The notes under the pieces: generated by a model | What the model saw: the letters and a program-made list of their open reading frames with translations, nothing else | What the model was told of the DNA's origin: nothing | Databases searched by the model: none | Assembly (NCBI GenBank): GCA_963753385.1 | Contig: CAVWCC010000008.1 | Coordinates: 372,001-436,000 of the forward strand | Source: JALZKA01 sp963753385 | Lineage (GTDB): Bacteria > Actinomycetota > Thermoleophilia > Solirubrobacterales > 70-9 | Reading direction: 5' to 3' | DNA length: 64,000 nt | Program-made: the position numbers and the translations under genes | Shown: positions 7,529 through 15,794 of the stretch, piece after piece | Layout: each line of letters opens with the position of its first letter | Numbering within the stretch: position 1 is the first letter of the stretch

Positions 7529-9142
7529 ATGCTCCTCCGTCGCCTGGCACCGGTCTCGCTGGCCGTCGCGTTCGCACTCCTCGCAGCGGGCTGTGGCGAT
7601 GACGAAGAGGGCGGGAGCGGCGCCGCCTCCGCGATCCCGCCCGACCCGGTGCTCTACCTCGAGGCGGACATCTCGGGGGAGGGCGAGCAGCACGAGAACC
7701 TGGACGCGATCCTCGGGGAGCTCGGGGAGGTCCCGTTGCTCGGGGCCGCGGTCGACCCGAAGGCGCTGGTCGCGGGCGCGCTCGAGGACCTCGGCCGGGA
7801 CAACGGAATCGAGATCTCCTACGAGGAGGACTTCGAGCCCTGGCTGGGCGACACGCTCGCGGTCGGCTACACGTCGCTCGCCGACGAGGGCGCGGCGTTC
7901 GTCCTGTCGATCGACGTCGACGACGAGGAGATCGCGCGCGACTCGGTGGATCGGATCACCGCGGCGGACGCGGCCGCGGAGACCAGCGAGGAGTACGACG
8001 GGGTGTCCTACCAGCGCAGCGCGACCGGCGAATACGCCCTCGGAGTATTCGACGGCAAGTTCGTGCTCGCGAGCGCGGACGAGTTCGAGTCGGCGGTGGA
8101 TGCTTCGCGCGGCGAGTCGATCGCGACCAACGACGACGTGGCCGATGCGCTCGGGACGGTTCCGGACGATCGCCTCGGGGCGCTGTACCTCGACGCCGGC
8201 GCTGCTCTCGACCTCGCGGTGCAGGAGGGTGACGCCGAGGCGGCCGAGGCGGAAACGGCACGGGCGGCTGCCCCCGAGATCTTCGAGCAGCCGGTGGTGG
8301 CCTCGCTCTCGGCCGGCGAGCGCACGCTGGCTGTGGACGTCGCGGTCGGCCATTCGGAGGACGGGCCGCAGGTGAGCGCGACCGACCGGCTCGGCGAGAC
8401 CCCAGGCGACGCTTTCGCGGCGGTCGGCGTCGGTGCTGCGGGCGACCTGGTCTCCGACTTCATCGACATCTACGAGTTGACCCCCCCGAGCGCCGAGGGC
8501 ACCGACATCACGCACGAGGAGATCGCGAAGGAGTTCGAATCCGAGGTCGGCGTCCCGCTCGACGAGGCGCTGGCCGCCGCCGGCGACGCCGTGGCCTACG
8601 GGCGCGGTGAGCTTCCGAGCTCGTTCGTCGCCGGCTTCGACGTTGCGGTCGAGGACGCCGACGTCGCAAGCCGGGTCGTCGATGGCTTCCGCCGCCTCGC
8701 GGAGGAGGACGACGACACGGTCGTCGGGCCACCGCTCGACCCGGATGCGGAGGGATTCTCGGCCGAGCCCACGCCAGGCGCGGCGGCGGAATCTGAGGTC
8801 ACCTTCGTAAACGCCGAGCTCGCCGACAGCCTGAGCGTGCTCGTCGCCGGCGACCGCGCGGCCGCCTCGGAGCCGGCGGAAGGGACGCTCGGCGACAGCG
8901 AGGTCTTCCAAGCTGCCGCCTCATCGCTCGGCGACGACTACGAGATGATCGGGTTCGCCGACCTCGGGCCGATCCTGGACGCGGTGGTGGGTGGCGGCTC
9001 GCTGCTCGACCTCGCGACCGGGGCGGCCACACCCGAGCAGGCGATCGCCGGCTTCCTCGCCGACAAGCTCGGGTACGCCGCTGCGGGGATCCGCTACGAC
9101 GGCGACCGCGCGATCCAGCGCATCGTCGTCGGGCTTCGCTGA
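7529..9142 (+). CDS. Secreted lipoprotein of unknown function (DUF3352-like)
   Basis: The 537-residue protein starts with a lipoprotein signal peptide; the lipobox LAAGC puts the acylated Cys at residue 22, followed by an acidic linker GDDEEGG. The rest is strongly acidic, with repeated segments built on 'value of a quantity over residues' patterns (VLYLEADISGEGEQ, LGALYLDAGAALDLAV, YEMIGFADLGPILDAVVGG) resembling the actinobacterial DUF3352 family, whose function is unknown. I base that only on general resemblance. It starts 13 bp after glmS and could be co-transcribed with it. Likely membrane-tethered outside the cytoplasmic membrane. Confidence 0.75.
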   Translation: MLLRRLAPVSLAVAFALLAAGCGDDEEGGSGAASAIPPDPVLYLEADISGEGEQHENLDAILGELGEVPLLGAAVDPKALVAGALEDLGRDNGIEISYEEDFEPWLGDTLAVGYTSLADEGAAFVLSIDVDDEEIARDSVDRITAADAAAETSEEYDGVSYQRSATGEYALGVFDGKFVLASADEFESAVDASRGESIATNDDVADALGTVPDDRLGALYLDAGAALDLAVQEGDAEAAEAETARAAAPEIFEQPVVASLSAGERTLAVDVAVGHSEDGPQVSATDRLGETPGDAFAAVGVGAAGDLVSDFIDIYELTPPSAEGTDITHEEIAKEFESEVGVPLDEALAAAGDAVAYGRGELPSSFVAGFDVAVEDADVASRVVDGFRRLAEEDDDTVVGPPLDPDAEGFSAEPTPGAAAESEVTFVNAELADSLSVLVAGDRAAASEPAEGTLGDSEVFQAAASSLGDDYEMIGFADLGPILDAVVGGGSLLDLATGAATPEQAIAGFLADKLGYAAAGIRYDGDRAIQRIVVGLR

Positions 9143-9155
9143 TCGATCGGCGGGC

Positions 9156-9161
9156 TACGCT
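9156..9161 (+). promoter_or_regulatory. -10 box for nnr
   Basis: TACGCT, 7 nt before the nnr ATG; this distance implies a leaderless transcript. Confidence 0.45.
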
Positions 9162-9168
9162 CCGCCGC

Positions 9169-10695
9169 ATGGACGACTGGCTCCGACCGCTCTATGACGC
9201 CGAGGGCATGCGCGCCGTCGATGCCTGGGCGATCGAGGAGCGGGGCGTCCCCGCGCTCCGCCTGATGGAGGCCGCGGGCTCGGCGGTCGCCGCTGCCGTG
9301 GGCGAGGTGGCGGGTGACGGCCCGATCCGGGTGGTCTGCGGTAAGGGGAACAACGGCGGGGACGGCTTGGTCGCCGCTCGGCTCCTCGCCGAGACGGGCT
9401 TCAAGGTCGAGCCGCTCCTGCTCTGGCCGGCTGCGGAGCTCTCGCCCGACGCGACCGCGAATCTCGAGCGGCTCGACGTACCTACCAGGGAGGCATCCCC
9501 GGGCGTGCTCGATGAGCTGCTCACCGGCTCGGGCGCGGTGGTCGACGCGATCTTCGGCACCGGCTTCAGCGGCGCGCCGCGGTCGCCGGCCTCGGAGGCG
9601 ATCAAGGCGATCAATGCCGCCGAAGCCCCGGTCGTTTCCGCCGACATCGCGTCGGGAGTGGACGCGTCCACCGGCGAGGTCGAGGGCGTCGCGGTGGAGG
9701 CGACTGTCACTGTTGCCTTCCACGCCGCAAAGCTCGGCCACCGGATCGCTCCCGGCAAGCGCCGCAGCGGCGAGCTGCGGGTGGCCGATATCGGGATCCC
9801 GGCCGGGGCGCCGGCGGCTCCGGCCGGGGGCGAGATCGAGGCCGGGGTGCTCGAGCTGCCGGCGCGCCGCGGCCCGGATTCGACGAAGTTCACCTCCGGC
9901 GAGGTGCTGGTCGCGGGCGGCTCGCGCGGCCTCACCGGGGCGGTCACGCTCTCGGCCACCGCAGCGATCAGAGCCGGGGCGGGGTACGCCACCGCCGCCG
10001 TCCCCGACGAGCTGGAGCCGATCCTCGAGGCGAAGCTGACCGAGGTGATGACGCGCGGCTGCGCGTCCCAGGACGGGGGGCTCGGTGGCGACGCGGCCGA
10101 GACGATCCTCGAGGCGTCGGAGCGCGCGGCGGCGGTGGTGCTCGGCCCGGGCCTCGGGCGCAGCGATGCGGCACTCTCCATCGCCAGGAGGGTTGCCCGC
10201 CACGCCAGGGCACCGCTCGTCCTCGATGCCGACGGCCTGAACGCCCACACGAGGAACCTCGAGGCCCTCGGCACGCGCCACGCCGGCACCGTGATCACGC
10301 CGCACGCCGGCGAGCTCGCCCGGCTGCTGGGGCGGACGTCCGATGAGATCGGCTCGCACCGGCTCGCCGCAGCACGGGAGGCCGCCGAGACCGGGCGCTG
10401 CGTGGTGGTCCTCAAGGGCGACGACACGATCGTGATCGACGGCGCAGCGGACCCTCCCGTGGTCGCGGTCAGCACCGTGCCGTCGCCCGCGCTCGCAACC
10501 GCCGGCACCGGCGATGTCCTGGCCGGAACGATCGGCGCGCTCCTCGCTCGCGGGCTCGAGCCGTTCGCGGCGGCCTGCTGCGCCGTGCGGGCAAACACCA
10601 CCGCCGGCGTGCTCGCCGCCGAACGGGTGGGCGCCGCCGAGTCGGTGATCGCGAGCGACGTGATCTCCGCCCTGCCCGAGGCGTTGCGGCCGTGA
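9169..10695 (+). CDS. nnr: Bifunctional NAD(P)HX epimerase / ADP-dependent NAD(P)HX dehydratase
   Basis: Nnr repairs hydrated NADH and NADPH. The first ~215 residues form the YjeF_N epimerase domain (GKGNNGGDGLVAARLL, VVDAIFGTGFSG, DIASGVDASTGEV). The remaining ~290 residues form the ribokinase-like dehydratase domain (LVAGGSRGLTGAV, VLGPGLGRSD, VLDADGLNA, TPHAGELARL, VLKGDDTIVIDG, TAGTGDVLAGTIGALLARG). At 508 residues it is the usual length for the fused form. The gene ends in a 4-bp GTGA overlap with alr, a common actinobacterial neighbour. Confidence 0.95.
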   Translation: MDDWLRPLYDAEGMRAVDAWAIEERGVPALRLMEAAGSAVAAAVGEVAGDGPIRVVCGKGNNGGDGLVAARLLAETGFKVEPLLLWPAAELSPDATANLERLDVPTREASPGVLDELLTGSGAVVDAIFGTGFSGAPRSPASEAIKAINAAEAPVVSADIASGVDASTGEVEGVAVEATVTVAFHAAKLGHRIAPGKRRSGELRVADIGIPAGAPAAPAGGEIEAGVLELPARRGPDSTKFTSGEVLVAGGSRGLTGAVTLSATAAIRAGAGYATAAVPDELEPILEAKLTEVMTRGCASQDGGLGGDAAETILEASERAAAVVLGPGLGRSDAALSIARRVARHARAPLVLDADGLNAHTRNLEALGTRHAGTVITPHAGELARLLGRTSDEIGSHRLAAAREAAETGRCVVVLKGDDTIVIDGAADPPVVAVSTVPSPALATAGTGDVLAGTIGALLARGLEPFAAACCAVRANTTAGVLAAERVGAAESVIASDVISALPEALRP

Positions 10696-11813
10696 GGCGG
10701 GCGGAAGCGCTGATCAGCGTGAGCGCGATCCAGCGCAATTGCGAGCGCCTCGCAGGCGCGCTGACCGGGGGCGCGCGGCTCTGCGCGGTGGTCAAGGCGA
10801 ACGGCTACGGCCACGGCTCCGTTCCGGCGGCGCGCGCGGCGATGCGCGGCGGGGCGGAAGTGCTGGCGGTCGCAGCGTCGAGCGAGGCCGCCGAGCTCCG
10901 GGCCGATCTTGCGGACGCGACCCTGCTGACGATGGGCGCGCTGACCGCGGCCGAGCTCGACGAGACCCTCGCCGCCGGGTCCGAGCTCGCGGTCTGGCGC
11001 GACGGTTTCCGGGCGTTGGTCGCCGACCGCGCGTCCGCGCTCGGGCTGACGCCCAGGGTCCACGTGAAGTACGACAGCGGCATGGGCCGGCTCGGCGAGC
11101 GGGATCGGGAGGCGGTGCTCGCGCTCTGCGAGGCGGTGGCCGCGGACCCGCGGCTCGACCTGGCCGGATTCTGGACGCACCTCGCCACCGCGGACGAGGA
11201 CGACGACAGCTTCATGCGCGAGCAGCTCGCGCGGTTCGAAGAAGTGGCGGCGGTCGTTCGCGAGCGTCATCGCGGCGTGGTCGTGCACGCGGCAAACAGC
11301 GCCGCGACCCTACGCAACCCCGCGTCCCACATGGACATGGTCCGCTGCGGCATCGCCGTGTACGGCCTCGACCCGTTCGGCCGCGATCCGGCGGAGCAGG
11401 GCCTCGAGCCCGCGCTCGAGCTGCGCTCGTATGTGGCCGACGTGAAGCGGTTCGGGCCGGGCGACAGCGCCGGCTACGGCCGGACGTGGCGCGCCGAGCG
11501 CCCCACATGGGTCGGGGTGATCCCCATCGGCTACGGCGACGGGGTCAGGCGGGGACTCTCGAACGCCGCCGACGTCCTCATCGACGGCGTGCGGCGCCCC
11601 CTTGTGGGGACGGTCTCGATGGACAACGTGACGGTGGATCTCGGGCCCGAGAGCGACGTCGAGCCCGGCGCCGAGGCGGTCCTGATCGGAACGCGAGGAT
11701 CCGAGCAAATCTTGGCCGAGGGCCTCGCCGCGACGCTCGGCACGATCAACTACGAAGTCACGTGCGGGATCTCCCCGCGGGTGCCGCGGGGGTACCTCGA
11801 GGGCGCGCGATGA
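10692..11813 (+). CDS. alr: Alanine racemase
   Basis: A PLP enzyme that makes D-alanine for peptidoglycan. It has Lys35 in AVVKANGYGHG (Schiff base) and Tyr262 in SAGYGRTW (the second catalytic base), plus MDMVRCGIAVYGL and SMDNVTVDLG. At 373 residues it is the standard length. Translation starts at GTG, overlapping the nnr stop by 4 bp, and the gene ends in an ATGA overlap with the next gene, so nnr-alr-CCA enzyme behave as one translationally coupled unit. Confidence 0.96.
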   Translation: MRRAEALISVSAIQRNCERLAGALTGGARLCAVVKANGYGHGSVPAARAAMRGGAEVLAVAASSEAAELRADLADATLLTMGALTAAELDETLAAGSELAVWRDGFRALVADRASALGLTPRVHVKYDSGMGRLGERDREAVLALCEAVAADPRLDLAGFWTHLATADEDDDSFMREQLARFEEVAAVVRERHRGVVVHAANSAATLRNPASHMDMVRCGIAVYGLDPFGRDPAEQGLEPALELRSYVADVKRFGPGDSAGYGRTWRAERPTWVGVIPIGYGDGVRRGLSNAADVLIDGVRRPLVGTVSMDNVTVDLGPESDVEPGAEAVLIGTRGSEQILAEGLAATLGTINYEVTCGISPRVPRGYLEGAR

Positions 11814-13255
11814 CCGAGGCGATCGCCGGTGCCCTCCGCCGCTCGCCCGCGGTCGCGGCGGCGGCGAACGCGGTCGGCGTACGCGCCTGGGTCGTCGGCG
11901 GCGCGGTGCGGGACGCGGCGCTGGGGCGGGACGTGATCGACGCGGACCTGGCCGTCGAGCCGGGCGCGGAGCGCGACGCCGCGCAGGCGATCGCCCGCGC
12001 GGGCGGCGGCGCCGTGTTCCGGCTCTCGGAGGAGTTCGGGACCTGGCGGGCGGTGGCCGCCGAACAGGGTTGGCACGTCGACGTCAGCCGTCTCCGCGCT
12101 GACAGCATCGAGGGCGACCTCACATACCGCGACTTCACGATCAACGCGATCGCGGTGCCGCTCGCCGATCTCGATACGCCGCCGATCGACCCGCACGACG
12201 GCCTCGGCGACCTCGACCGGCGCCTCGTGCGCGTCGTGTCCGAGCGCTCGTTCGCGGACGATCCCCTGCGGCTGCTTCGCGCTGCCCGGGTCGCGGCGGC
12301 TCTCGAGTTCGAGATCGAGCCGGGAACGATCGATCTCGCACGAGCGGAGGCCCGTCGGGCCGCCGAGCCGGCGGGCGAGCGGCGGCTCGCGGAGCTGCGC
12401 CTCCTGGTGTCGGGCCACGATCCGATCAGGGCGTTCGAGCTGCTGGACTCGCTTGGTGCGACATCGGGCGTCCTGCCCGAGCTCGAGGCGCTGCACGGGG
12501 TCGAGCAGAACCCGAACCACCACCTCGACGTCCACGGGCACACGATCGAGGTGCTGCGCCGGCTGCTGGAGGTGGAGGCCGATCTCGACACCTATGCGGG
12601 CGAAAGCGCGGATGGCGTCCGCGAGCTGTTCGCGGAGCCGCTCGGCGACGGGTTCAACCGTCGCGAGGGCCTGCGACTCGGCGCGCTGATGCACGACATC
12701 GGCAAGCCCGCGACGAAGGGTGAGCACGCGGGCTACGTCACCTTCATCGGCCACGACTCGGTCGGCGCCGAGCTGGTGGCGGAATCCCTTGCCAGCCTCG
12801 AGGCAAGCCGGGCGCTTACCCGCTACGTCTCGGGGCTGACCCGCAACCACCTCCACCTGGGCTTCATGGTCCACGAGCGGCCGCTTCCCGCCCGGCGCCT
12901 CTACGAGTACCTCGCGCGCTGTGGCGACGTGGCGCCCGACGTGACCCTGCTGACGGCCGCGGACCGGATGTCGGCGCGCGGCTCGGGATCGGTCGCGGCG
13001 CCCGAGATGATCGCCGCCCACCTCGATCTCGTGCGCGAGGTGCTTCCCGCGGCGCTCGAGTGGCACCGAGGCGGGCCGCCGGGCGTGCCGATCGCGGGCG
13101 ACGAGCTCGCCCGCGAGCTCGAGATCGACGAGGGCCCTCGGCTCGGCGAGCTCATCGAGGAGCTCCGTGCCGCCGTCTTCGCGGGTGAGGTGACTGACCG
13201 CGACGGCGCGGTCGAGCATGCGCGCCGGACGCTGGCGGGAACCTCGAGCGAATAG
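11810..13255 (+). CDS. CCA tRNA nucleotidyltransferase / poly(A) polymerase family protein with HD domain
   Basis: A 481-residue class II nucleotidyltransferase. The head domain shows VVGGAVRDAALGRDVIDADL (the GG and DxD metal-binding motifs) and DLTYRDFTINAIAV. The neck carries RLLRAARVAAAL. An HD-type phosphohydrolase domain follows, with MHDIGKPATK (His295-Asp296), as in Gram-positive CCA enzymes. It should add or repair the 3' CCA of tRNA; a poly(A) polymerase role cannot be excluded from sequence alone. The ATG at 11810 overlaps the alr stop, and the true N-terminus MTEAIAGALRRS begins there. Confidence 0.9.
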   Translation: MTEAIAGALRRSPAVAAAANAVGVRAWVVGGAVRDAALGRDVIDADLAVEPGAERDAAQAIARAGGGAVFRLSEEFGTWRAVAAEQGWHVDVSRLRADSIEGDLTYRDFTINAIAVPLADLDTPPIDPHDGLGDLDRRLVRVVSERSFADDPLRLLRAARVAAALEFEIEPGTIDLARAEARRAAEPAGERRLAELRLLVSGHDPIRAFELLDSLGATSGVLPELEALHGVEQNPNHHLDVHGHTIEVLRRLLEVEADLDTYAGESADGVRELFAEPLGDGFNRREGLRLGALMHDIGKPATKGEHAGYVTFIGHDSVGAELVAESLASLEASRALTRYVSGLTRNHLHLGFMVHERPLPARRLYEYLARCGDVAPDVTLLTAADRMSARGSGSVAAPEMIAAHLDLVREVLPAALEWHRGGPPGVPIAGDELARELEIDEGPRLGELIEELRAAVFAGEVTDRDGAVEHARRTLAGTSSE

Positions 13256-13266
13256 CCTGCCCGCCG

Positions 13267-13674
13267 ATGACCGAGGACTGCCTCTTCTGCAAGATCGTCG
13301 CGGGCGACCTGCCCGGCGAGATCGTGGACTCCGACGAGCGGACGGTCGCGTTCATGGACATCAACCCCGCGACGCCGGGTCACGCGCTGGTCGTCCCGCG
13401 GGCCCACTCCACGGATCTCATGGACATCGCGGAAGCGGACCTCGCCGCAACGAACCTCGCGGCGCGGCGGCTCGCCGCCCGGATGGACGAGAGCCTCGAG
13501 CCGGCGGGGTTCAACATCCTCAACTGCTGCCGTCCCGCCGCCTGGCAGACGGTCTTCCACTTCCACGTGCACGTGATCCCGCGCTATGAGGACGATCCCC
13601 TGAAGCTCCCCTGGATCCCGCGCGGGGCCGAGCCGGCCGAGATCGCGGCGGTCGCGGAACGGATCCGGGCCTGA
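13267..13674 (+). CDS. HIT family (histidine triad) hydrolase
   Basis: A 135-residue HIT protein, which typically hydrolyses adenosine phosphoramidates or dinucleoside polyphosphates. The N-terminus CLFCKIVAGDLPGEIV holds a CxxC, and the triad motif is HFHVHVIPR (His98, His100, His102). The upstream GFNILNCCRPAAWQTV segment is typical of HinT-like members. It starts 11 bp after the CCA-enzyme gene and overlaps the next gene by one base (TGATG), so it belongs to the same run. Confidence 0.93.
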   Translation: MTEDCLFCKIVAGDLPGEIVDSDERTVAFMDINPATPGHALVVPRAHSTDLMDIAEADLAATNLAARRLAARMDESLEPAGFNILNCCRPAAWQTVFHFHVHVIPRYEDDPLKLPWIPRGAEPAEIAAVAERIRA

Positions 13675-14447
13675 TGGCCTCGATCACCCTCAGCCGCGAC
13701 AGCGACGTCGCGGTGATGACCCTCTCGAACCCGCCGCTCAACCTGTTCGGCCCGGACTCGTTCGACGAGCTCTCGGATTGCGTCGACGAGATCGCCGCTT
13801 CCGACGCTCGCGCGGCGGTGTGGCGTGCCGACGGCGAGATCTTCACCGGCGGCGTCGACGTCCAGGTGTTCGCCGATGCGGTCGCGAGCGGCCGGGGCGA
13901 GGAGTTCCCGTCGCTGGTCGGCCCGGTCAAGCGGCTCGAGGCGCTCGAGATGCCGACGCTCGCGCTCTGCCATGGCATGTGCCTGACGGCCGGGCTCGAG
14001 GTCGCGCTCGGCTGCGACATGATCTGGGCGGGGGAGTCAGCCCGCTTCGGCCTGGTCGAGCGCGTGGTCGGGCTCACCCCCGGCGCCGGCGGCACCCAGC
14101 GGCTGGCGGAGCGCGCCGGGCCGGCCCGCGCCCGCGAGTTCGTGATGACCGGCCGCCTCTACGACGCGGCGACGCTCGAGCGCTGGAACGTTGTCAACCG
14201 CGTCGTCGTCGACGAGGAACTCCAGGCGAAGGGGATGGCGTTCGCGCGCGAGCTGGCCGCCGGTCCGACACGCGCGCACACGATGACCAAGCGGATCGTG
14301 CGCGCCTACCTCGATGGCGGAATTGAGCGCGCCGACGAGGTCACGCCGGGCGTATTCGGGGAGCTGTTCGGCACCGAGGACCTCCAGAACGCGGTCAAGA
14401 GCTTCCTCGACGAGGGGCCCGGCAAGGCGACGTTCAAGGGCGAATAG
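13674..14447 (+). CDS. Enoyl-CoA hydratase/isomerase family protein
   Basis: A 257-residue crotonase-fold protein: DSDVAVMTLSNPPLNLF at the start, the oxyanion-hole region (GEIFTGGVDVQVF), ALCHGMCLTAGLEVALGCDMI and GLVERVVGLTPGAGGTQRL. The last carries a Glu in the usual catalytic region; the other Glu position is less clear, so hydratase versus isomerase activity cannot be decided. It probably acts on acyl-CoA in fatty-acid or branched-chain catabolism. It is coupled to the HIT gene by a 1-bp overlap. Confidence 0.88.
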   Translation: MASITLSRDSDVAVMTLSNPPLNLFGPDSFDELSDCVDEIAASDARAAVWRADGEIFTGGVDVQVFADAVASGRGEEFPSLVGPVKRLEALEMPTLALCHGMCLTAGLEVALGCDMIWAGESARFGLVERVVGLTPGAGGTQRLAERAGPARAREFVMTGRLYDAATLERWNVVNRVVVDEELQAKGMAFARELAAGPTRAHTMTKRIVRAYLDGGIERADEVTPGVFGELFGTEDLQNAVKSFLDEGPGKATFKGE

Positions 14448-14463
14448 CGGATTCGGGACGCGC

Positions 14464-14469
14464 TACCCT
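14464..14469 (+). promoter_or_regulatory. -10 box for infA
   Basis: TACCCT, 10 nt before the infA ATG, suggesting infA has its own promoter and little or no leader. Confidence 0.45.
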
Positions 14470-14479
14470 CTCGGCGCCG

Positions 14480-14698
14480 ATGGCCAAAGAGGAAAAGATC
14501 GAGATGGAGGGCGAGGTCACCGAGGCCCTGCCCAACACGATGTTCAAGGTCAAGCTCGACAACGACCACGAGGTCCTCGGCCACATCTCGGGCAAGATGC
14601 GCCGCCACTACATCCGCATCCTCCCCGGCGACCGCGTGAAGATCGAGCTCTCCCCCTACGACCTCGACCGCGGCCGCATCACCTACCGCTACAAGTAG
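14480..14698 (+). CDS. infA: Translation initiation factor IF-1
   Basis: A 72-residue S1/OB-fold protein with the family pattern EMEGEVTEALPNTMFKVKL, VLGHISGKMRRHYIRILPGD and SPYDLDRGRITYRYK. IF-1 binds the ribosomal A site and assists IF-2 and IF-3. It stands alone here, away from the usual rpmJ-rpsM neighbourhood, and appears to have its own promoter. Confidence 0.97.
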   Translation: MAKEEKIEMEGEVTEALPNTMFKVKLDNDHEVLGHISGKMRRHYIRILPGDRVKIELSPYDLDRGRITYRYK

Positions 14699-14745
14699 CG
14701 GCCCGCGCAACGGGCCGCACCACCGCGAAGCCGCGCGAAGCGCGG
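14698..14745 (+). terminator. Two GC hairpins after infA
   Basis: GCGGCCCG (14698-14705) pairs with CGGGCCGC (14711-14718), beginning in the infA stop codon. CCGCGC (14731-14736) pairs with GCGCGG (14740-14745). Neither has a T-tract. The 130 bp between infA and the next gene is otherwise low-complexity GC/CA sequence. Confidence 0.45.
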
Positions 14746-14828
14746 CACACGCGCGGCACCACACGCCCGGCACCCTTCCGGCACACGGCACCCCACACCC
14801 ACGCGCCCCGGGGCTCCACCATCGCCCC

Positions 14829-15794
14829 ATGCCCCGCGAAACCCGAAAAAGCGGACATAGTGGGCGGGAATTCGGGTTTCGGCGGGGTGGGGTCTGGCCG
14901 GCGGTCTTGGAGCTCGCGCTCTCGCAGCACGGGGTGGTCGCGATTGCCCAGTTGCGCTCGCTTGGCCTCACTGACTCGGGCGTGTGGAAGGCCGTAGCCG
15001 CTGGGCGGTTACACCGAATCCACCAGGGGGTCTATGCCGTCGGCCGGGCGGATCTCACGCCGCGCGGCCACTGGATGGCGGCCGTCCTCGCCTGCGGCCC
15101 GGACGCCGTGCTATCCCACGTCCAGGCCGCGGCACTCCACGGCATCCGGCAGACGGCCGCCGCGCGAATCCACGTGACGATCCCGCGGCGTTCGACACTC
15201 TTCCGGAATCGCATCCGCATCCACAACCAGGCTCACCTCACGCCCGCCGACATCACCGTCGTCGACGGGATCCCGGTCACCAGCGTTGCCCGCACGCTGC
15301 TCGACCTCGCCGCCATCCTGCGCGAGGACCAGGTCGAGCGGGCGTGCGATCAGGCGGTGATCAACGGGAGCTTCGACATGCGCGCCATGGAAGACCTCCT
15401 CAGGCGCTCGCGTGGCCGGCGCGGCGTTCGCCGCCTGCGCAATGTGCTTCAGCGCGGCGACCTCGGCGAGAACGTGCCGGCGAGCGGCCTCGAGATCCGC
15501 TACCGCGACCTCTGCGCCCAGGCCGGGCTGCCGAAGCCCGAGATCAACCGCTACCTCCTGCTCGGCGACGAGTACCACAAGGTCGACTTCCTCTGGCGGA
15601 AGGAGCGCGTCGTGATCGAGACCGACGGCGGGCGTTACCACTCAACCGGCTGGCAACGGGTCCGCGATGCCCATCGGGACACGCTCCTAACGAAGCACGG
15701 CTACGCCAACGCCCGAATCGCCGAGGACCTCATCCGTCATTGCCCGGATGACGCAGTGGCCACGGCCAAGGCGCTCCTGCGTCACGGCAGATAG
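14829..15794 (+). CDS. AbiEi-like winged-helix protein with DUF559/Vsr-type nuclease domain
   Basis: The first ~100 residues resemble the AbiEi antitoxin-type winged helix (GVVAIAQLRSLGLTDSGVWK, then GRLHRIHQGVYAVG). The middle matches the conserved VTSVARTLLDLA segment of these proteins. The C-terminal ~100 residues form a small restriction-endonuclease-like domain with KVDFLWRKERVVIETDGGRYH, as in DUF559/Vsr nucleases. Such 'AbiEi plus DUF559' proteins are common orphan genes in actinobacteria. No AbiEii nucleotidyltransferase toxin is nearby, so there is no evidence for a working toxin-antitoxin pair. An initiation codon nearer the domain, around 14907, is possible. Its last 13 bp overlap the convergent glycosidase gene. 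Confidence 0.75.
   Translation: MPRETRKSGHSGREFGFRRGGVWPAVLELALSQHGVVAIAQLRSLGLTDSGVWKAVAAGRLHRIHQGVYAVGRADLTPRGHWMAAVLACGPDAVLSHVQAAALHGIRQTAAARIHVTIPRRSTLFRNRIRIHNQAHLTPADITVVDGIPVTSVARTLLDLAAILREDQVERACDQAVINGSFDMRAMEDLLRRSRGRRGVRRLRNVLQRGDLGENVPASGLEIRYRDLCAQAGLPKPEINRYLLLGDEYHKVDFLWRKERVVIETDGGRYHSTGWQRVRDAHRDTLLTKHGYANARIAEDLIRHCPDDAVATAKALLRHGR

Noticed and set aside
5761..7530. 589-residue leftward frame opposite glmS
   Set aside because: Long antisense frames are expected at this GC content; the composition is Arg/Gly/Val/Asp with no domain, and glmS is certain.
7502..8911. 469-residue leftward frame opposite the lipoprotein
   Set aside because: Same reason; no start context or domain.
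14829..15794. A complete AbiE toxin-antitoxin system
   Set aside because: Only the AbiEi-like/DUF559 protein is present; no AbiEii nucleotidyltransferase lies on either side.
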